NCBI RefSeq assembly: GCF_000720425.1
Contig: NZ_JOAJ01000001.1
Span: 744,001 to 808,000 of the forward strand
Source of the DNA: Nocardia rhamnosiphila NBRC 108938
GTDB lineage: Bacteria; Actinomycetota; Actinomycetes; Mycobacteriales; Mycobacteriaceae
Reading direction: 5' to 3'
Length of the DNA stretch: 64,000 nucleotides
Shown piece after piece: positions 31,138-40,224 of the stretch. The stretch's first letter is position 1, and the number at the start of each line of letters is the position of its first letter. The position numbers were made by a program, and so were the translations under genes. The notes under the pieces are model-generated. The model was given only the letters and a program-made list of their open reading frames with translations, was not told the origin of the DNA and searched no databases.

Positions 31138-33201
31138 TCAGGGTGTGACGATGGGGAAGTTCCGGTCCGGGGTGTCGAGCAATTCCTTCAACTGCGCCAG
31201 TATCGCGGGGTGCCCGGTGACACCGATACTCCCGGCCCGGACCGCCTCGCCGACATCCCGGCCCGCCAGCAGCACCCCGAGCAGCATCGCCCTGGTGAGC
31301 GCGAACGAGGCGTCGGGCGCGGGTCCGCGGTGCCCGGCGGCCAGATCGTAGTGAACGAGCACACCGTTGCGCAGTTCCATCCGATGCGTGCGCTGTTCGT
31401 CGCTGATCCGCCAATCCACGATCATCTGCCGATCCCAGGCCGCGGGACCGTCGAGACGGACGGCGAGCGCGTCGAAGACCATGTCGACGGTCAGCGCCGC
31501 ACGCAGGCCCGCGTTGTCCGAAGTGGTCGGCGTGCCGAACGGGCCGTTCCGTAGCTCCTTCGCCCCGGAGAGATAGAAATTGCGCCAGGTGGCATTCTCG
31601 GCGCCGTAGCCGAGCTGTTCGAAAGCGGCGGCCTGCAACTGTTTCGCCGCGATATTTCCCGGATCGGCGAAAATGACGTAGTTCGCGAGTTGGACCACCC
31701 AGCGGTAGTCGCCCTCCGTGTAGGCCCGGCGCCCTTTCTTCAGGACCTCGTCCGCGCCGCCCATCGCGGCGACGTGCCGCGTGGCCGATTCGGCCGGCGG
31801 ATGCTCCCACAGATGCGCCGGGTTGCCGTCGAACCAGCCCATGTAGCGCTGGTATACGGCTTTCACGTTGTGGCTCACCGAGCCGTAGTAGCCGCGGGTG
31901 TGCCAGGCGTCGCGCAGGGCAGGTGGGAGCTGCAGCATTTCGGCGATCTCACTGCCCACATACCCCTGGTTGATCAGGCGCAGCGTCTGATCGTGCAGGT
32001 AGGCGTAGAGGTCACGCTGTAGCGCGAGGAATTCGACGACCCGGTCCGCGCCCCAGGTCGGCCAGTGATGCGAGGCGAACGCCACCTCGGCCGAACCACC
32101 GAAGAGGTTGATCGCCTCGGTGAGATACGCGGCCCACATGCGTGGATCCCGGACCGGTGCGCCGCGCAGGGTGAGCAGATTATGCATGGTGTGGGTGGCG
32201 TTCTCGGCCGTGCACAGCGCCCGATGTGCGGGGAAATAGAAGTTCATCTCGGCGGGCGCCTCGGTGCCGGGGGTCATCTGGAACACCATGTGGACGCCGT
32301 CGATGGTCTCCTCCTGCCCGGTGTGCGTGATATCGCGGGTGGGCGGGATCAGGCCGATGGCACCGGTCGAGGTGGTCTGGCCCAGACCGGAGCCGACCTG
32401 CCCGCGCGGTCCCCGGTCCAGTGCCGCGCCGTACATGTAGGCGGATCGCCGGGCCATGGCCGGGCCCGCGTAGACGTTCTCGGCCACGGCGTGTTCGAGG
32501 AATCCGGCCGGCGCGAGTACCGGACACCGGCCCGCCCGGACGTCGTCCGGTGTCGTCACGCCGAGCGCGCCGCCGAAATGATCGACGTGCGGATGCGTGT
32601 AGACCAGCCCTGTCACCGGACGGTCGCCGCGATGCGCCCGGTACAGCGCCAGCGCGGCGACCGCGGTCTCCCGGCAGATCAGCGGGTCGATGACGACGAC
32701 GCCGGTCGTGCCTTCCACGAGCGTCATATTCGACAGGTCCAGGCCCCGGACCTGGTAGATGCCCGGGACCACCTCGTAGAGCCCCTGTTTCGAAACCAGT
32801 CCCGACTGACGCCACAGGCTCGGATGTACCGACGGCGGGCAGGGCTCCCGTAGGAACGCGTACGAATCGTTGTCCCAGACGACCTTGCCGGTGGCATCAC
32901 GCACGACACCCGGGTCGAGCCCGGCGATCCGGCCCCGGTCGGCGTCGGCGAGATCGGCGGTGTCCGAGAGCGGCAGGGTCTGCGCCGCCTGCCGGTGCTG
33001 TGCGACGATATGGTCGCTCGGCTCGGTCACCTCCGCGTAGGTGTGGGCGTCCGCGGGCGACGATTCGCAGGCAGTGGCACCCACCGCGGTGGCCGCGAGC
33101 GCGGCCGCGCCCAGTCCCAGGACCCCGCGCCGGGATACCCGCGGGCCGCTCCCGGCCTCCGGTCCGGCGGGAACGCCGCCCACTCCATTGGTTTCCGACA
33201 T
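31138..33201 (-). CDS. Secreted alkyl sulfatase (SdsA1/BDS1-like, metallo-beta-lactamase fold)
   Basis: 687 residues from ATG 33201, whose ribosome site GTGGAGATC overlaps an alternative GTG at 33210. The N-terminus has a twin-arginine-type signal (SRRGVLGLGAAALA) ending at a possible lipobox Cys (ATAC). The catalytic domain shows the zinc motif THPHVDHFGG near residue 195, and ENATHTMHN near 340. It is followed by the alkyl-sulfatase dimerisation region (AYLHDQTLRLINQGYVGSEIAEM) and a C-terminal SCP2-like domain (residues ~560-687). Family members cleave primary alkyl sulfates such as SDS, giving alcohol plus sulfate. Lies 57 bp after the MFS gene on the same strand, suggesting joint expression. 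Confidence 0.92.
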   Translation of the reverse strand: MSETNGVGGVPAGPEAGSGPRVSRRGVLGLGAAALAATAVGATACESSPADAHTYAEVTEPSDHIVAQHRQAAQTLPLSDTADLADADRGRIAGLDPGVVRDATGKVVWDNDSYAFLREPCPPSVHPSLWRQSGLVSKQGLYEVVPGIYQVRGLDLSNMTLVEGTTGVVVIDPLICRETAVAALALYRAHRGDRPVTGLVYTHPHVDHFGGALGVTTPDDVRAGRCPVLAPAGFLEHAVAENVYAGPAMARRSAYMYGAALDRGPRGQVGSGLGQTTSTGAIGLIPPTRDITHTGQEETIDGVHMVFQMTPGTEAPAEMNFYFPAHRALCTAENATHTMHNLLTLRGAPVRDPRMWAAYLTEAINLFGGSAEVAFASHHWPTWGADRVVEFLALQRDLYAYLHDQTLRLINQGYVGSEIAEMLQLPPALRDAWHTRGYYGSVSHNVKAVYQRYMGWFDGNPAHLWEHPPAESATRHVAAMGGADEVLKKGRRAYTEGDYRWVVQLANYVIFADPGNIAAKQLQAAAFEQLGYGAENATWRNFYLSGAKELRNGPFGTPTTSDNAGLRAALTVDMVFDALAVRLDGPAAWDRQMIVDWRISDEQRTHRMELRNGVLVHYDLAAGHRGPAPDASFALTRAMLLGVLLAGRDVGEAVRAGSIGVTGHPAILAQLKELLDTPDRNFPIVTP

Positions 33202-33258
33202 GATCTCCACTCACCTACTGTCCGCGGACGACTACACAGCACACGGGAACTCGGCCCG

Positions 33259-34602
33259 TCACTTCTCGCCGGCGCTCGCCGGACCCGTCGGCGCGAGCGG
33301 CGGCGGCGACGGCCACCGGGCGGCGACAACAGCGCTGTCGCGCGCATAGGGCCGGTACAACGCCGCCGAACAGATCCCGTTCGCGGTGGTCAGCAGCACC
33401 GTGACCAGGAGTAGCGCCCCTTGCAGTCCGATGGCGTCACCGAGGCGCCCGACCAGCAGCGCGTAGCCGGCGTAGGCGAGTGCCTCGACCGTGGACACCG
33501 AGACCGCGAAGGCGAGTCCGCGCAGATGCGGGGGCACGACCGCCATGATCAGCGGCCGGTTCGTGACGGGCACCTGGCCCTGGAGAAAGCCCAGCACGGT
33601 GAACAGTGCCACGTAGAGCGCGGTCTGCTGCCAGACGAGCTGCGTGGCGAGGAACGCCACCGCCGCGAAGGCCAGCTGACTCACCTGCAGCATGGCGACC
33701 CGGCCGGTGCGGGGCCGGGCCCGGTGCCACAGATCGTTGAGCCGGCCGCCCCCGAAGGTCCCCGCCATATAGCCGAGTGCGAAGGGCAGGGCGATCGCCG
33801 CCGCGGTCGCGGTGCCGATGCCGCGCTCGGTCACCATGAATGTCGCGGCGAAACTCATGATCACGTTCTGCCCGGAGAACATCCGCTGCACGAGGATGTA
33901 GCGGAAGGTCTGTATCGCGAACAGTTCGCGCAGCGAGCCGCGGAGGCTGCGGGCCCGGTCCTCGATCTGCGCGGGGGTCGGCCCTTCCGCGTCGTGCCGG
34001 GCGTGTGCCGCCGGGTCGTCGAGACAGAACAGGATCAGCACCCCGAGTACGAGGGTGATCGCGCCGGAGAGGTAGAAACCGTAGCGCCAGCCGTTCGCGG
34101 AACCGGAGAGCAGGCCGAAGACCGGCCCGGAGATCCCGGTGACCAGTGCGACCCCGCCGTACAGCGCGCCGGTGGCGCGCCCGCGATGGTTGTCGTCGTA
34201 GATATCGCCGAGGATCGCCAGCGCGATCGGCCCGGCTCCGGCGAACCCGGCCGCGGCGATACCGTAGAGCACCACGAACTGGCCGAAACTGTTCGCGGTG
34301 CCCGCGGCGATCGACCACACTCCCCAGAATCCGGCGCAGATCGCCAGCACGGTTTTTCTGGGATAGCGGGTCGCGAGCAACATCCACGGCACCCCGGCGA
34401 CCATGCCGACACCCTTGCCGACGGCCACGATCGTGCCCAGCGCCGAGTTCGACAGGCCGAGGGCCTCGCGCATCAGCGGGAACAGCACCGAGGTCACATT
34501 GGCCTCGGCATTGTCCATCGCGGACGAGCCGGTGAGCAGGGCCAGATTCTTTCCGCGCCTGAGCCGGTTGCCGGGCGCGGTGAGATCCGCGAGTTGCGTC
34601 AT
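33259..34602 (-). CDS. MFS transporter
   Basis: 447 residues from ATG 34602 (GAGAAGGACATCCC upstream); 16 extra in-frame codons upstream have no ribosome site. About 12 hydrophobic helices, an acidic residue pair in helix 1 (SSAMDNAEANVTSVLFPLM), the loop 2-3 motif LATRYPRKTVL, and a central charged loop (residues ~200-235). It resembles spinster-like or hydrocarboxylate MFS carriers. Upstream, between this gene and the hydrolase, sits an operator-like motif shared with the TetR/ligase promoter, so expression may be induced with the acyl-CoA genes. Substrate unknown; an alkyl sulfate or organic acid would fit the neighbours. Confidence 0.88.
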   Translation of the reverse strand: MTQLADLTAPGNRLRRGKNLALLTGSSAMDNAEANVTSVLFPLMREALGLSNSALGTIVAVGKGVGMVAGVPWMLLATRYPRKTVLAICAGFWGVWSIAAGTANSFGQFVVLYGIAAAGFAGAGPIALAILGDIYDDNHRGRATGALYGGVALVTGISGPVFGLLSGSANGWRYGFYLSGAITLVLGVLILFCLDDPAAHARHDAEGPTPAQIEDRARSLRGSLRELFAIQTFRYILVQRMFSGQNVIMSFAATFMVTERGIGTATAAAIALPFALGYMAGTFGGGRLNDLWHRARPRTGRVAMLQVSQLAFAAVAFLATQLVWQQTALYVALFTVLGFLQGQVPVTNRPLIMAVVPPHLRGLAFAVSVSTVEALAYAGYALLVGRLGDAIGLQGALLLVTVLLTTANGICSAALYRPYARDSAVVAARWPSPPPLAPTGPASAGEK

Positions 34603-34683
34603 GGGATGTCCTTCTCGAAGAATTCGCGCGCGTGCCCGGGGTGGAGACACCCGATCCGTGTGCGGCGAGTCACACTGAATAGT

Positions 34684-34711
34684 ACTGGATATGTTGTCTA
34701 TAACAAGACAA
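34684..34711. promoter_or_regulatory. Operator-like site upstream of MFS gene (shared with 39429-39445)
   Basis: ACTGGATATGTTGTCTA at 34684-34700 matches the motif in the TetR/ligase divergent promoter at 14 of 17 positions. It overlaps a perfect inverted repeat TTGTCT (34694-34699) / AGACAA (34706-34711). The site lies 82 bp upstream of the MFS start. Likely bound by the TetR regulator encoded at 39515. Confidence 0.6.
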
Positions 34712-34754
34712 ATTGTTCAGTAAGATTCGAATGTGCTGGTAGAAGGCGCTGCGC

Positions 34755-35945
34755 TCAGGCCCGCAGGCCGGTCACGGCGCCGCCGATCTGCGCGAACAGC
34801 GGGACCAGCGGCGGCGGTGGTACGGCGGGCGAGAGGATATGCGCGCCGTAGTGCACGATCACCAGTTCCCGGCCGGGACAGACGTACAACCGCTGACCGT
34901 GGATACCGCTGGCCATATACGAGCCGAGACCGTCGTCGAGAATCCACCAGAAGTCGTGGTAACCCAGCCGAGGCGGAGTGTCGACCGGATCGCGCGGGAG
35001 CCGGACCCGCCTGGTCGGGCCGTCGGGCACCGCCGTAATCGACCGGGCCACGGCCTCCGGGACGACCTGCCGTCCCTCGACGGCTCCGCCGCAGCGCAGC
35101 ATCTCGCCGACCCGCGCTCCGTCGAGAGCGGTGGCGGCGAATCCGCCACAGGCCATTTCCCGGCCCGCCGAATCGACGACGAAATAGGCGTCCTCCGCCG
35201 CGCCGACCCGGGACCAGACCAGTTCACCGAACAACTCGGCGGTCGGGACACCGGTGACCCGCCGCAGTACCTCGGCGACCACCTCGGTGTTCGCATTGTC
35301 GTAGCGGAACTCCGCCCCGAACGGTCCGGTCGCGCGACTGGTGGCCAGATGATCGAGGATGGTCGTGGGGCCGGCGTAGCCGGCCGGCCGCAGAGCCGGC
35401 GAGACCACCGCCCAGAAGCGGTGTGCCTCCAGGACCCGGTCGTAGGGCCGGCCGCCGAAGTCCACCGCGGTCGTCATGTGCAGCAGTTCCTGCAGGCTGG
35501 CCGCGCCCAATCCGGTGCCGGCGAGTTCGGGTACATACGATTCGGCGGTGGCCGTGCGCCGGAGCAGGCCCTGGTCCTCGACGAGTGCCGCGAGCAATCC
35601 GATATAGGACTTCGTCAGCGAGGCGTTCAGGTGCGGCTCATGGGGCCGGTACCCGTGCAGGTACTGCTCGTACACCAGCCGGCCGCGGTGCACCACGACC
35701 AGTGCGTCGGTATCGGATTCCTGAAGCGCCAGGCTCAGCGGCACGGTGCGGTCCCACGTCCAGCGGATCGGGAGTTCGTCCAGTTCCGCCGGGGCCTCGG
35801 GGAGCAGCCGCGGGCCCCCGGAACCGCGCCATACGGTGCGGGTCGGGCTCATCTCCCGGATGGTCGTGACGTGCTGACGCACGTGCACGGGGTCGAGGAA
35901 CCCGCGCGTCCACACCATATCGGAGGGATTCACGGCTCTGGTCAT
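34755..35945 (-). CDS. Serine beta-lactamase-fold hydrolase (class C / 6-aminohexanoate-dimer hydrolase-like)
   Basis: 396 residues, ATG with GGAGTATCACC upstream. Class C-type motifs: SLTK near residue 109 (SxxK nucleophile), YDNAN near 216 (YxN), and an HGQ-like SGIHGQRL near residue 351 in place of KTG. The fold includes esterases, D-aminopeptidases and NylB-type nylon-oligomer hydrolases, which share the SxxK-YxN arrangement and the tail WWILDDG. No signal peptide, so probably intracellular. Fifty-one bp downstream of the DUF202 pair and upstream of the MFS promoter, so likely part of the acyl-CoA operon. It may hydrolyse an ester or amide to release an acid for the ligase; this is inference. 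Confidence 0.88.
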   Translation of the reverse strand: MTRAVNPSDMVWTRGFLDPVHVRQHVTTIREMSPTRTVWRGSGGPRLLPEAPAELDELPIRWTWDRTVPLSLALQESDTDALVVVHRGRLVYEQYLHGYRPHEPHLNASLTKSYIGLLAALVEDQGLLRRTATAESYVPELAGTGLGAASLQELLHMTTAVDFGGRPYDRVLEAHRFWAVVSPALRPAGYAGPTTILDHLATSRATGPFGAEFRYDNANTEVVAEVLRRVTGVPTAELFGELVWSRVGAAEDAYFVVDSAGREMACGGFAATALDGARVGEMLRCGGAVEGRQVVPEAVARSITAVPDGPTRRVRLPRDPVDTPPRLGYHDFWWILDDGLGSYMASGIHGQRLYVCPGRELVIVHYGAHILSPAVPPPPLVPLFAQIGGAVTGLRA

Positions 35946-35996
35946 GGTGATACTCCAGTTCGTCGCGGCGCGGTGCCGGGGTCGGTAACGGGTGGG

Positions 35997-36299
35997 TCAG
36001 AAGAGCAGCGGCAGGACACAACCGGCGGTCAACCCGATTCCCGCACAGATCACCGCGGCCGGTAGCTCGGGTACGGGCCGCGGGTCGGCCGGGGTGCGCA
36101 GCGAGCGCCGGCGGCGCAGCCGGGCGGCGGCCGCGAGCGCCACCAGGACCACGGTGGCGGCCCCCAGCGCGACCAGGGTCGCCGCCGACGGTTCGCGGAC
36201 GAGCGCGCGCACGAGCAGCGCCGGCACCACCGCCGCCGCCAGTACCGTGCGCCGCCAGGCCAAGACCGTCCGCTCGGGCTGTAACCCCTCATCGGTCAC
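35997..36299 (-). CDS. DUF202 small membrane protein (second of a pair)
   Basis: 100 residues from GTG 36299, which overlaps the TGA of the upstream DUF202 gene (GTGA). LQPERTVLAWRRT near the N-terminus is the DUF202/YidH hallmark, followed by three hydrophobic helices (AAAVVPALLVRAL, LVALGAATVVLVALAA, AAVICAGIGLTAGCVL). Function of the family is unknown; pairs of unequal DUF202 proteins are common. Confidence 0.85.
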   Translation of the reverse strand: MTDEGLQPERTVLAWRRTVLAAAVVPALLVRALVREPSAATLVALGAATVVLVALAAAARLRRRRSLRTPADPRPVPELPAAVICAGIGLTAGCVLPLLF

Positions 36300-36646
36300 A
36301 GCGCCAGCAGCGCGACCGAGAGCAACGCGGCCACGCAGACCCCGGCGACGGTCACGGTGATCAACGGCGGGCGGGGGAGTGGCGCATTGCGGCGCATGGC
36401 CCGTTGCACCCGGCGCCAATGCCGGAAGGCGCCGACCGCGATCAGGCAGGCCAGCAGCGCGCAGACCGCGCCGATCGCCTTGTGGACGATCGGCGCCGCC
36501 CCGGCCGCGTACAGCTGGCCGACTGCGATACCGCCGGCGACCAGGCCGAGTGCGGTCCGGATCCAGGCGAGGAAGGTGCGCTCGTTGGCGAGGGTGAAGC
36601 GGTAGTCCGGCTCCCGTTCGGTCCCGGTATCGAGCGCGGTGGTCAT
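36296..36646 (-). CDS. DUF202 / YidH-like small membrane protein (first of a pair)
   Basis: 116 residues. FTLANERTFLAWIRTALGL is the YidH/DUF202 signature, followed by three membrane helices. Its ATG overlaps the acyl-CoA dehydrogenase stop (ATGA) and its stop overlaps the next DUF202 start, so three genes are chained by translational coupling. This unusual placement inside a catabolic operon hints that the pair forms a membrane complex serving that pathway. Confidence 0.9.
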   Translation of the reverse strand: MTTALDTGTEREPDYRFTLANERTFLAWIRTALGLVAGGIAVGQLYAAGAAPIVHKAIGAVCALLACLIAVGAFRHWRRVQRAMRRNAPLPRPPLITVTVAGVCVAALLSVALLAL

Positions 36647-37830
36647 GAGAGCAGGAGTTCGCGGGCGATACCGTTGCGCTGGATCTCCGAGGAGCCGGTG
36701 AGAATGCGGAACATCCGCAGTTTCTGGAACAGACCCTCGATCTCGCCGCCGCGGACCACCCCGGCCTTACCGTGGATCTGCACCGCGTGATCGGCGATGG
36801 TGAAGGCCTTCTCCGCGACGAACAGTTTGCACAGGAATGCCTCTGTCCGCGGTCGCGCTCCCGCGTCCAGCGCGGCGAGCGCGTCGTAGGTCATCGAGCG
36901 GGCGGCGTAGTAGTCGGCGGCCATATCGGCGAGCCGGTGCTGGATCGCTTGGAGCATACCGAGCGGCGCGCCGTTGACCCGGCGGGTTCTGGCGTAGTCG
37001 AGGGACAGCTGGAGCGCCCGGCGGGCGCCGCCGAGTGCGGTGGGGCAGTGCAGCAGGCGGTTCACGGTGACCCGGCCCAGCCCGATCCGCAGCCCCTGCC
37101 CGAGCTCACCGAGCAGCTGATCGGGCCCGACGTAGCAGTCGTCGAGCACGATATCGGCCTCGATGTGCTCACCCGACATCGGTGTCGACCCGTCGGCCAC
37201 GGTGCAGCCCGGTGTATCGAGGTCGACCAGGAAGGCGGAGAACGTATCGGTGGGTTCGCCCGCGGTGTCGGCCATCCGGGCCACCAGGATGGAGAAGTCG
37301 GCGAACGGGCCGGCGCTGGAGAACACCTTGTGACCGTTCAGCCGCCACCCGTCCCCCTCCGGGGTCGCGGTGGTCAGGATGCCGCGTACATCGGAACCGG
37401 CATCCTGCTCGGTGAGCGAGAAACAGCACGCGCGCTCGCCGCGCAGCACCGGCAGCAGATATTTCTCGAGCTGGTGCTGCGTGGCGTACTCGAAAATGGA
37501 GCCCACCCGCAGCGGTCCGCCCATATCGCCGAGCACCGACGAGGAGAACAGCCGGGGCGAGGCGCCGACTTCTTCCTTGAGCGCGGCCAGCTCGGTGAAA
37601 GACAGTCCCTGCCCGCCGTATTCGACGGGTAGGTGGATCCCGTAGAAACCCAGTTCCCGGCTGCGCCGCCACACCGGTTCCAGGACCTCGCGTCCGTAGC
37701 GGGATTCCCGGGTGAGGCCGAGTTTTGCCTCGTAGTCGGCGAGTTCACCGTCGAGGTAGTCGCGCAGCCGCCGGACCAGATCCCGCAGCCGCGGGTTGTC
37801 GTCGTAGGTCGGGGTGAGGGTGAAGGTCAT
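36643..37830 (-). CDS. Acyl-CoA dehydrogenase
   Basis: 395 residues, start preceded by AGGAAG. Typical blocks: GIHLPVEYGGQGLSF near residue 63-77, CFSLTEQDAGSDVRG near 137-151 (FAD/substrate region), GHKVFSSAG near 169-177, the C-terminal ALDAGARPRTEAFLCKLFVAEKAF and the QIHGKAGVVRGGEIEGLFQKLRMFRILTGSSEIQR region. The usual catalytic Glu position near the C-terminus appears to be in the GGEIEGL segment. It introduces an alpha-beta double bond in an acyl-CoA; the adjacent ligase (12 bp upstream) probably makes that CoA ester. Confidence 0.93.
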   Translation of the reverse strand: MTFTLTPTYDDNPRLRDLVRRLRDYLDGELADYEAKLGLTRESRYGREVLEPVWRRSRELGFYGIHLPVEYGGQGLSFTELAALKEEVGASPRLFSSSVLGDMGGPLRVGSIFEYATQHQLEKYLLPVLRGERACCFSLTEQDAGSDVRGILTTATPEGDGWRLNGHKVFSSAGPFADFSILVARMADTAGEPTDTFSAFLVDLDTPGCTVADGSTPMSGEHIEADIVLDDCYVGPDQLLGELGQGLRIGLGRVTVNRLLHCPTALGGARRALQLSLDYARTRRVNGAPLGMLQAIQHRLADMAADYYAARSMTYDALAALDAGARPRTEAFLCKLFVAEKAFTIADHAVQIHGKAGVVRGGEIEGLFQKLRMFRILTGSSEIQRNGIARELLLS

Positions 37831-37842
37831 CGCATCTTCCTG

Positions 37843-39399
37843 TCAGTTCACGCGTCGGCCGGTACCGGCCCAGTAGCTGTCGCGGACGGCGCGGCGGTCG
37901 ATCTTGCCGTTGCGGTTGATCGGCAGGCTCGCCACAAAATCCACCGACCGGGGTTTCTTCATCCGGGCCAGCCGGTTCGCGCAGTGCTCGATCAGTTCCT
38001 GTTCGGTAGGTGTCGTGCCCGCGCGGGGCACCACCACTGCCTTGACCGCTTCCCCCCATTGCTCGTCGGGCACCCCGACCACGCACACCTCCGCGATATC
38101 GGGGTGTTCGTACAGCGCGGCCTCGACCTCGCTGCAGTAGATGTTGAAACCGCCGGAAATGATCATGTCCTTCTTGCGGTCGACGATGAACAGGTAGCCG
38201 TCGCCGCGGAAGAAGCCGATATCGCCGGTGTGCACCCAGCCGTCCCGGAAGGTTTCCGCCGACAGTTCCGGTTCGTGCCAGTACTCGCGGACGCAGTCCG
38301 GGCCGCGGGCGACGATTTCGCCGATCTCACCCGCGGGCAGCGGCGTTCTCGTCTCGTCGACGACGCGGACCTCGGTATCGAAAACCGGCCGGCCGCAGGA
38401 CTTCAGCAACTCCGGATCGGATTCGATACCGCGCACCACGTCCTCGGTGGTGAGTACGGTGATGCCGCTGGTGGTCTCACCCAGGCCGTAGCCCTGCATG
38501 ACCACCGGACCGAACACGCGTACCGCGTCGCGTAACCGCTGCGGCGACACCGGGGCGCCGCCGACACCGAGTATCCGCAGACTCGACAGGTCCACGTCGG
38601 CGATCGCGGGGTGCTCCATGAGCATATTGAGCATGGTGGGCACCACGAAAGTGGTGGTGATCCGTTCGGATTCGACGGTGCGCAGGAACCGCTCGGTATC
38701 GAAGGCCGGCAGGATCACCACGGTCGCGCCCCGGGCCAGCACGGCCAGCAGCATCATCCCCGAGGCGTGGGTGATCGGCCCCGGAGCGAGGTATCGATCG
38801 TCGGACTGCGTCGATCCGGACGGACTCATCAGGCGCTTGCGCATATTGGCCAGCCGGTTGCCGTGCGTCTGCACGGCCGCCTTCAGCTTTCCGGTGGAAC
38901 CCGAGGTGTAGTTCAGCACCGCCGCGGCATCGGCCGATACATCCACGGCGATCGGGTCCGCCGATCCGGTGCCGAGTACCTCCTGATAGCGCTCCGTGCC
39001 CGCCACGCTGCCCGTGTATTCGACCAGGGCGCAGACGAGGCCGGCTCGCGCGATCGCGGCGGCTGCCGTCTCCGCGTGTGCCGGGTCGACGAACAGCACC
39101 CGGACCTCGGCATCGCGCAGGATATGCGCCAGTTCGTCGCCACCGAGCCGGGCGTTCACCGGTACGCGGACGAAACCGCCCTTGGACAGGGCCATTTCGG
39201 TGACCACCAGCTCGCCCGAGTTCGCGGCGTAGGTGCCCACCGCCTGGCCCGGCGCCAGCCCTCGGGCCAGGAGTGCCGACGCCAGCCGGTTCGATTCGGC
39301 CTCCAGTTGCCGGTAGGTCCAGCGCGCCGAGCCGCACACCAGCGCTTCCCGGTCCGGCCAGAAGGTGGCGCTGCGGGTCAGATAACCGCCCAGATTCAT
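37843..39399 (-). CDS. AMP-binding acyl-CoA ligase
   Basis: 518 residues, ATG with GGAG upstream. ANL-superfamily motifs: LNYTSGSTGKLKAAVQTH near residue 165-182 (A3/P-loop), QGYGLGETTSG near 312, WVHTGDIGFFRGDGYLFIVDRKKDMI near 390-415 and NRNGKIDRRAV with the catalytic Lys near residue 505. The size and C-terminus fit medium/long-chain fatty-acid or aromatic-acid CoA ligases. First gene of the minus-strand operon, divergent from the TetR at 39515 with a shared operator region. Confidence 0.93.
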   Translation of the reverse strand: MNLGGYLTRSATFWPDREALVCGSARWTYRQLEAESNRLASALLARGLAPGQAVGTYAANSGELVVTEMALSKGGFVRVPVNARLGGDELAHILRDAEVRVLFVDPAHAETAAAAIARAGLVCALVEYTGSVAGTERYQEVLGTGSADPIAVDVSADAAAVLNYTSGSTGKLKAAVQTHGNRLANMRKRLMSPSGSTQSDDRYLAPGPITHASGMMLLAVLARGATVVILPAFDTERFLRTVESERITTTFVVPTMLNMLMEHPAIADVDLSSLRILGVGGAPVSPQRLRDAVRVFGPVVMQGYGLGETTSGITVLTTEDVVRGIESDPELLKSCGRPVFDTEVRVVDETRTPLPAGEIGEIVARGPDCVREYWHEPELSAETFRDGWVHTGDIGFFRGDGYLFIVDRKKDMIISGGFNIYCSEVEAALYEHPDIAEVCVVGVPDEQWGEAVKAVVVPRAGTTPTEQELIEHCANRLARMKKPRSVDFVASLPINRNGKIDRRAVRDSYWAGTGRRVN

Positions 39400-39421
39400 C
39401 GAAACTCCAAACCGACAATGT

Positions 39422-39454
39422 GCCTGTAACTGGACATACTGTCTAATTACAGGC
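39422..39454. promoter_or_regulatory. TetR operator candidate in the ligase/TetR divergent promoter
   Basis: A perfect 8-bp inverted repeat GCCTGTAA (39422-39429) / TTACAGGC (39447-39454) brackets ACTGGACATACTGTCTA (39429-39445), which itself contains GACA-TAC-TGTC. The inner motif recurs 4.7 kb away upstream of the MFS gene. Position midway between the divergent starts at 39399 and 39515 fits TetR autoregulation. Confidence 0.7.
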
Positions 39455-39514
39455 GCCCTGTCAATGCACGCGATATGCTCGATCGCAGACGGATCTCTAC
39501 AAGGAAGGGAACCC

Positions 39515-40120
39515 GTGCCAGCCGAAGACCGCCGGGTCCGCCGCAGCCGCCGGGCGCTGCGTGACGCCCTGATCTCGCTGGTCCTCGAACGTGGCTATGC
39601 GAGCGTCACCGTCGAGGACATCACCGCGCGTGCCGATCTCGGCCGCGCCACTTTCTACACGCACTACACCGATAAAGACGATCTGCTGAACCACATCGTC
39701 ACCGACCTGATCGACGAACTACAGGAACGGCAGCGACCACTGGTCTCCACCTCGTCGGTCGGTTTCACCGGCAAGCCGATCCTGGAGATGTTCCGGCACG
39801 CCGCCGAGGAGCGCGATACCTACCGGGTGATCCTGCGCGGCGAGGGCGACGGGCGCGCGCTGCGCCGGTTCATCGACGACCGGGCCGCCATCGCCGCGGT
39901 GGTGTTCGCCGCGCGCGCGGAAGCCCAGGGCGCCACCCCTAATATCGATATCGATCTGCTGGCCCGGGCCTGGGTCGGCGAGCAGATCACGGTCCTGCAG
40001 TGGTGGCTGGAACCGGAAACCCCGGCGATGTCACCGGAAGAGGTCACGAATATGCTCCGCGACCTCTCGCTGCGCGGCCGGTTCTGGGCCTCCGGGTTCG
40101 AGGGCGAAGCACCCGCCTGA
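39515..40120 (+). CDS. TetR-family regulator of the acyl-CoA/alkyl sulfatase genes
   Basis: 201 residues from GTG 39515, chosen for AAGGAAGGG at the right distance; the frame opens earlier at 39464 without a site. N-terminal TetR helix-turn-helix: ALISLVLERGYASVTVEDITARADLGRATFYTHY (abridged here), i.e. ITARADLGRATFYTHYTDK around residues 37-55. The rest is a helical ligand-binding domain, with a C-terminal TetR_C-like segment. Divergent from the acyl-CoA ligase; likely represses it and, through the second site at 34684, the MFS gene. Ligand probably an acyl-CoA. Confidence 0.9.
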   Translation: MPAEDRRVRRSRRALRDALISLVLERGYASVTVEDITARADLGRATFYTHYTDKDDLLNHIVTDLIDELQERQRPLVSTSSVGFTGKPILEMFRHAAEERDTYRVILRGEGDGRALRRFIDDRAAIAAVVFAARAEAQGATPNIDIDLLARAWVGEQITVLQWWLEPETPAMSPEEVTNMLRDLSLRGRFWASGFEGEAPA

Positions 40121-40224
40121 CCGGTTCGGCGTACGAGTGGGTCAGCGAACCCCGTGTGCTCTGGTCACTGTGTTGTCATGTGACGTGGAAGTGTGGATCC
40201 CGCGCGCTATCGGCCCAGCCGGGT

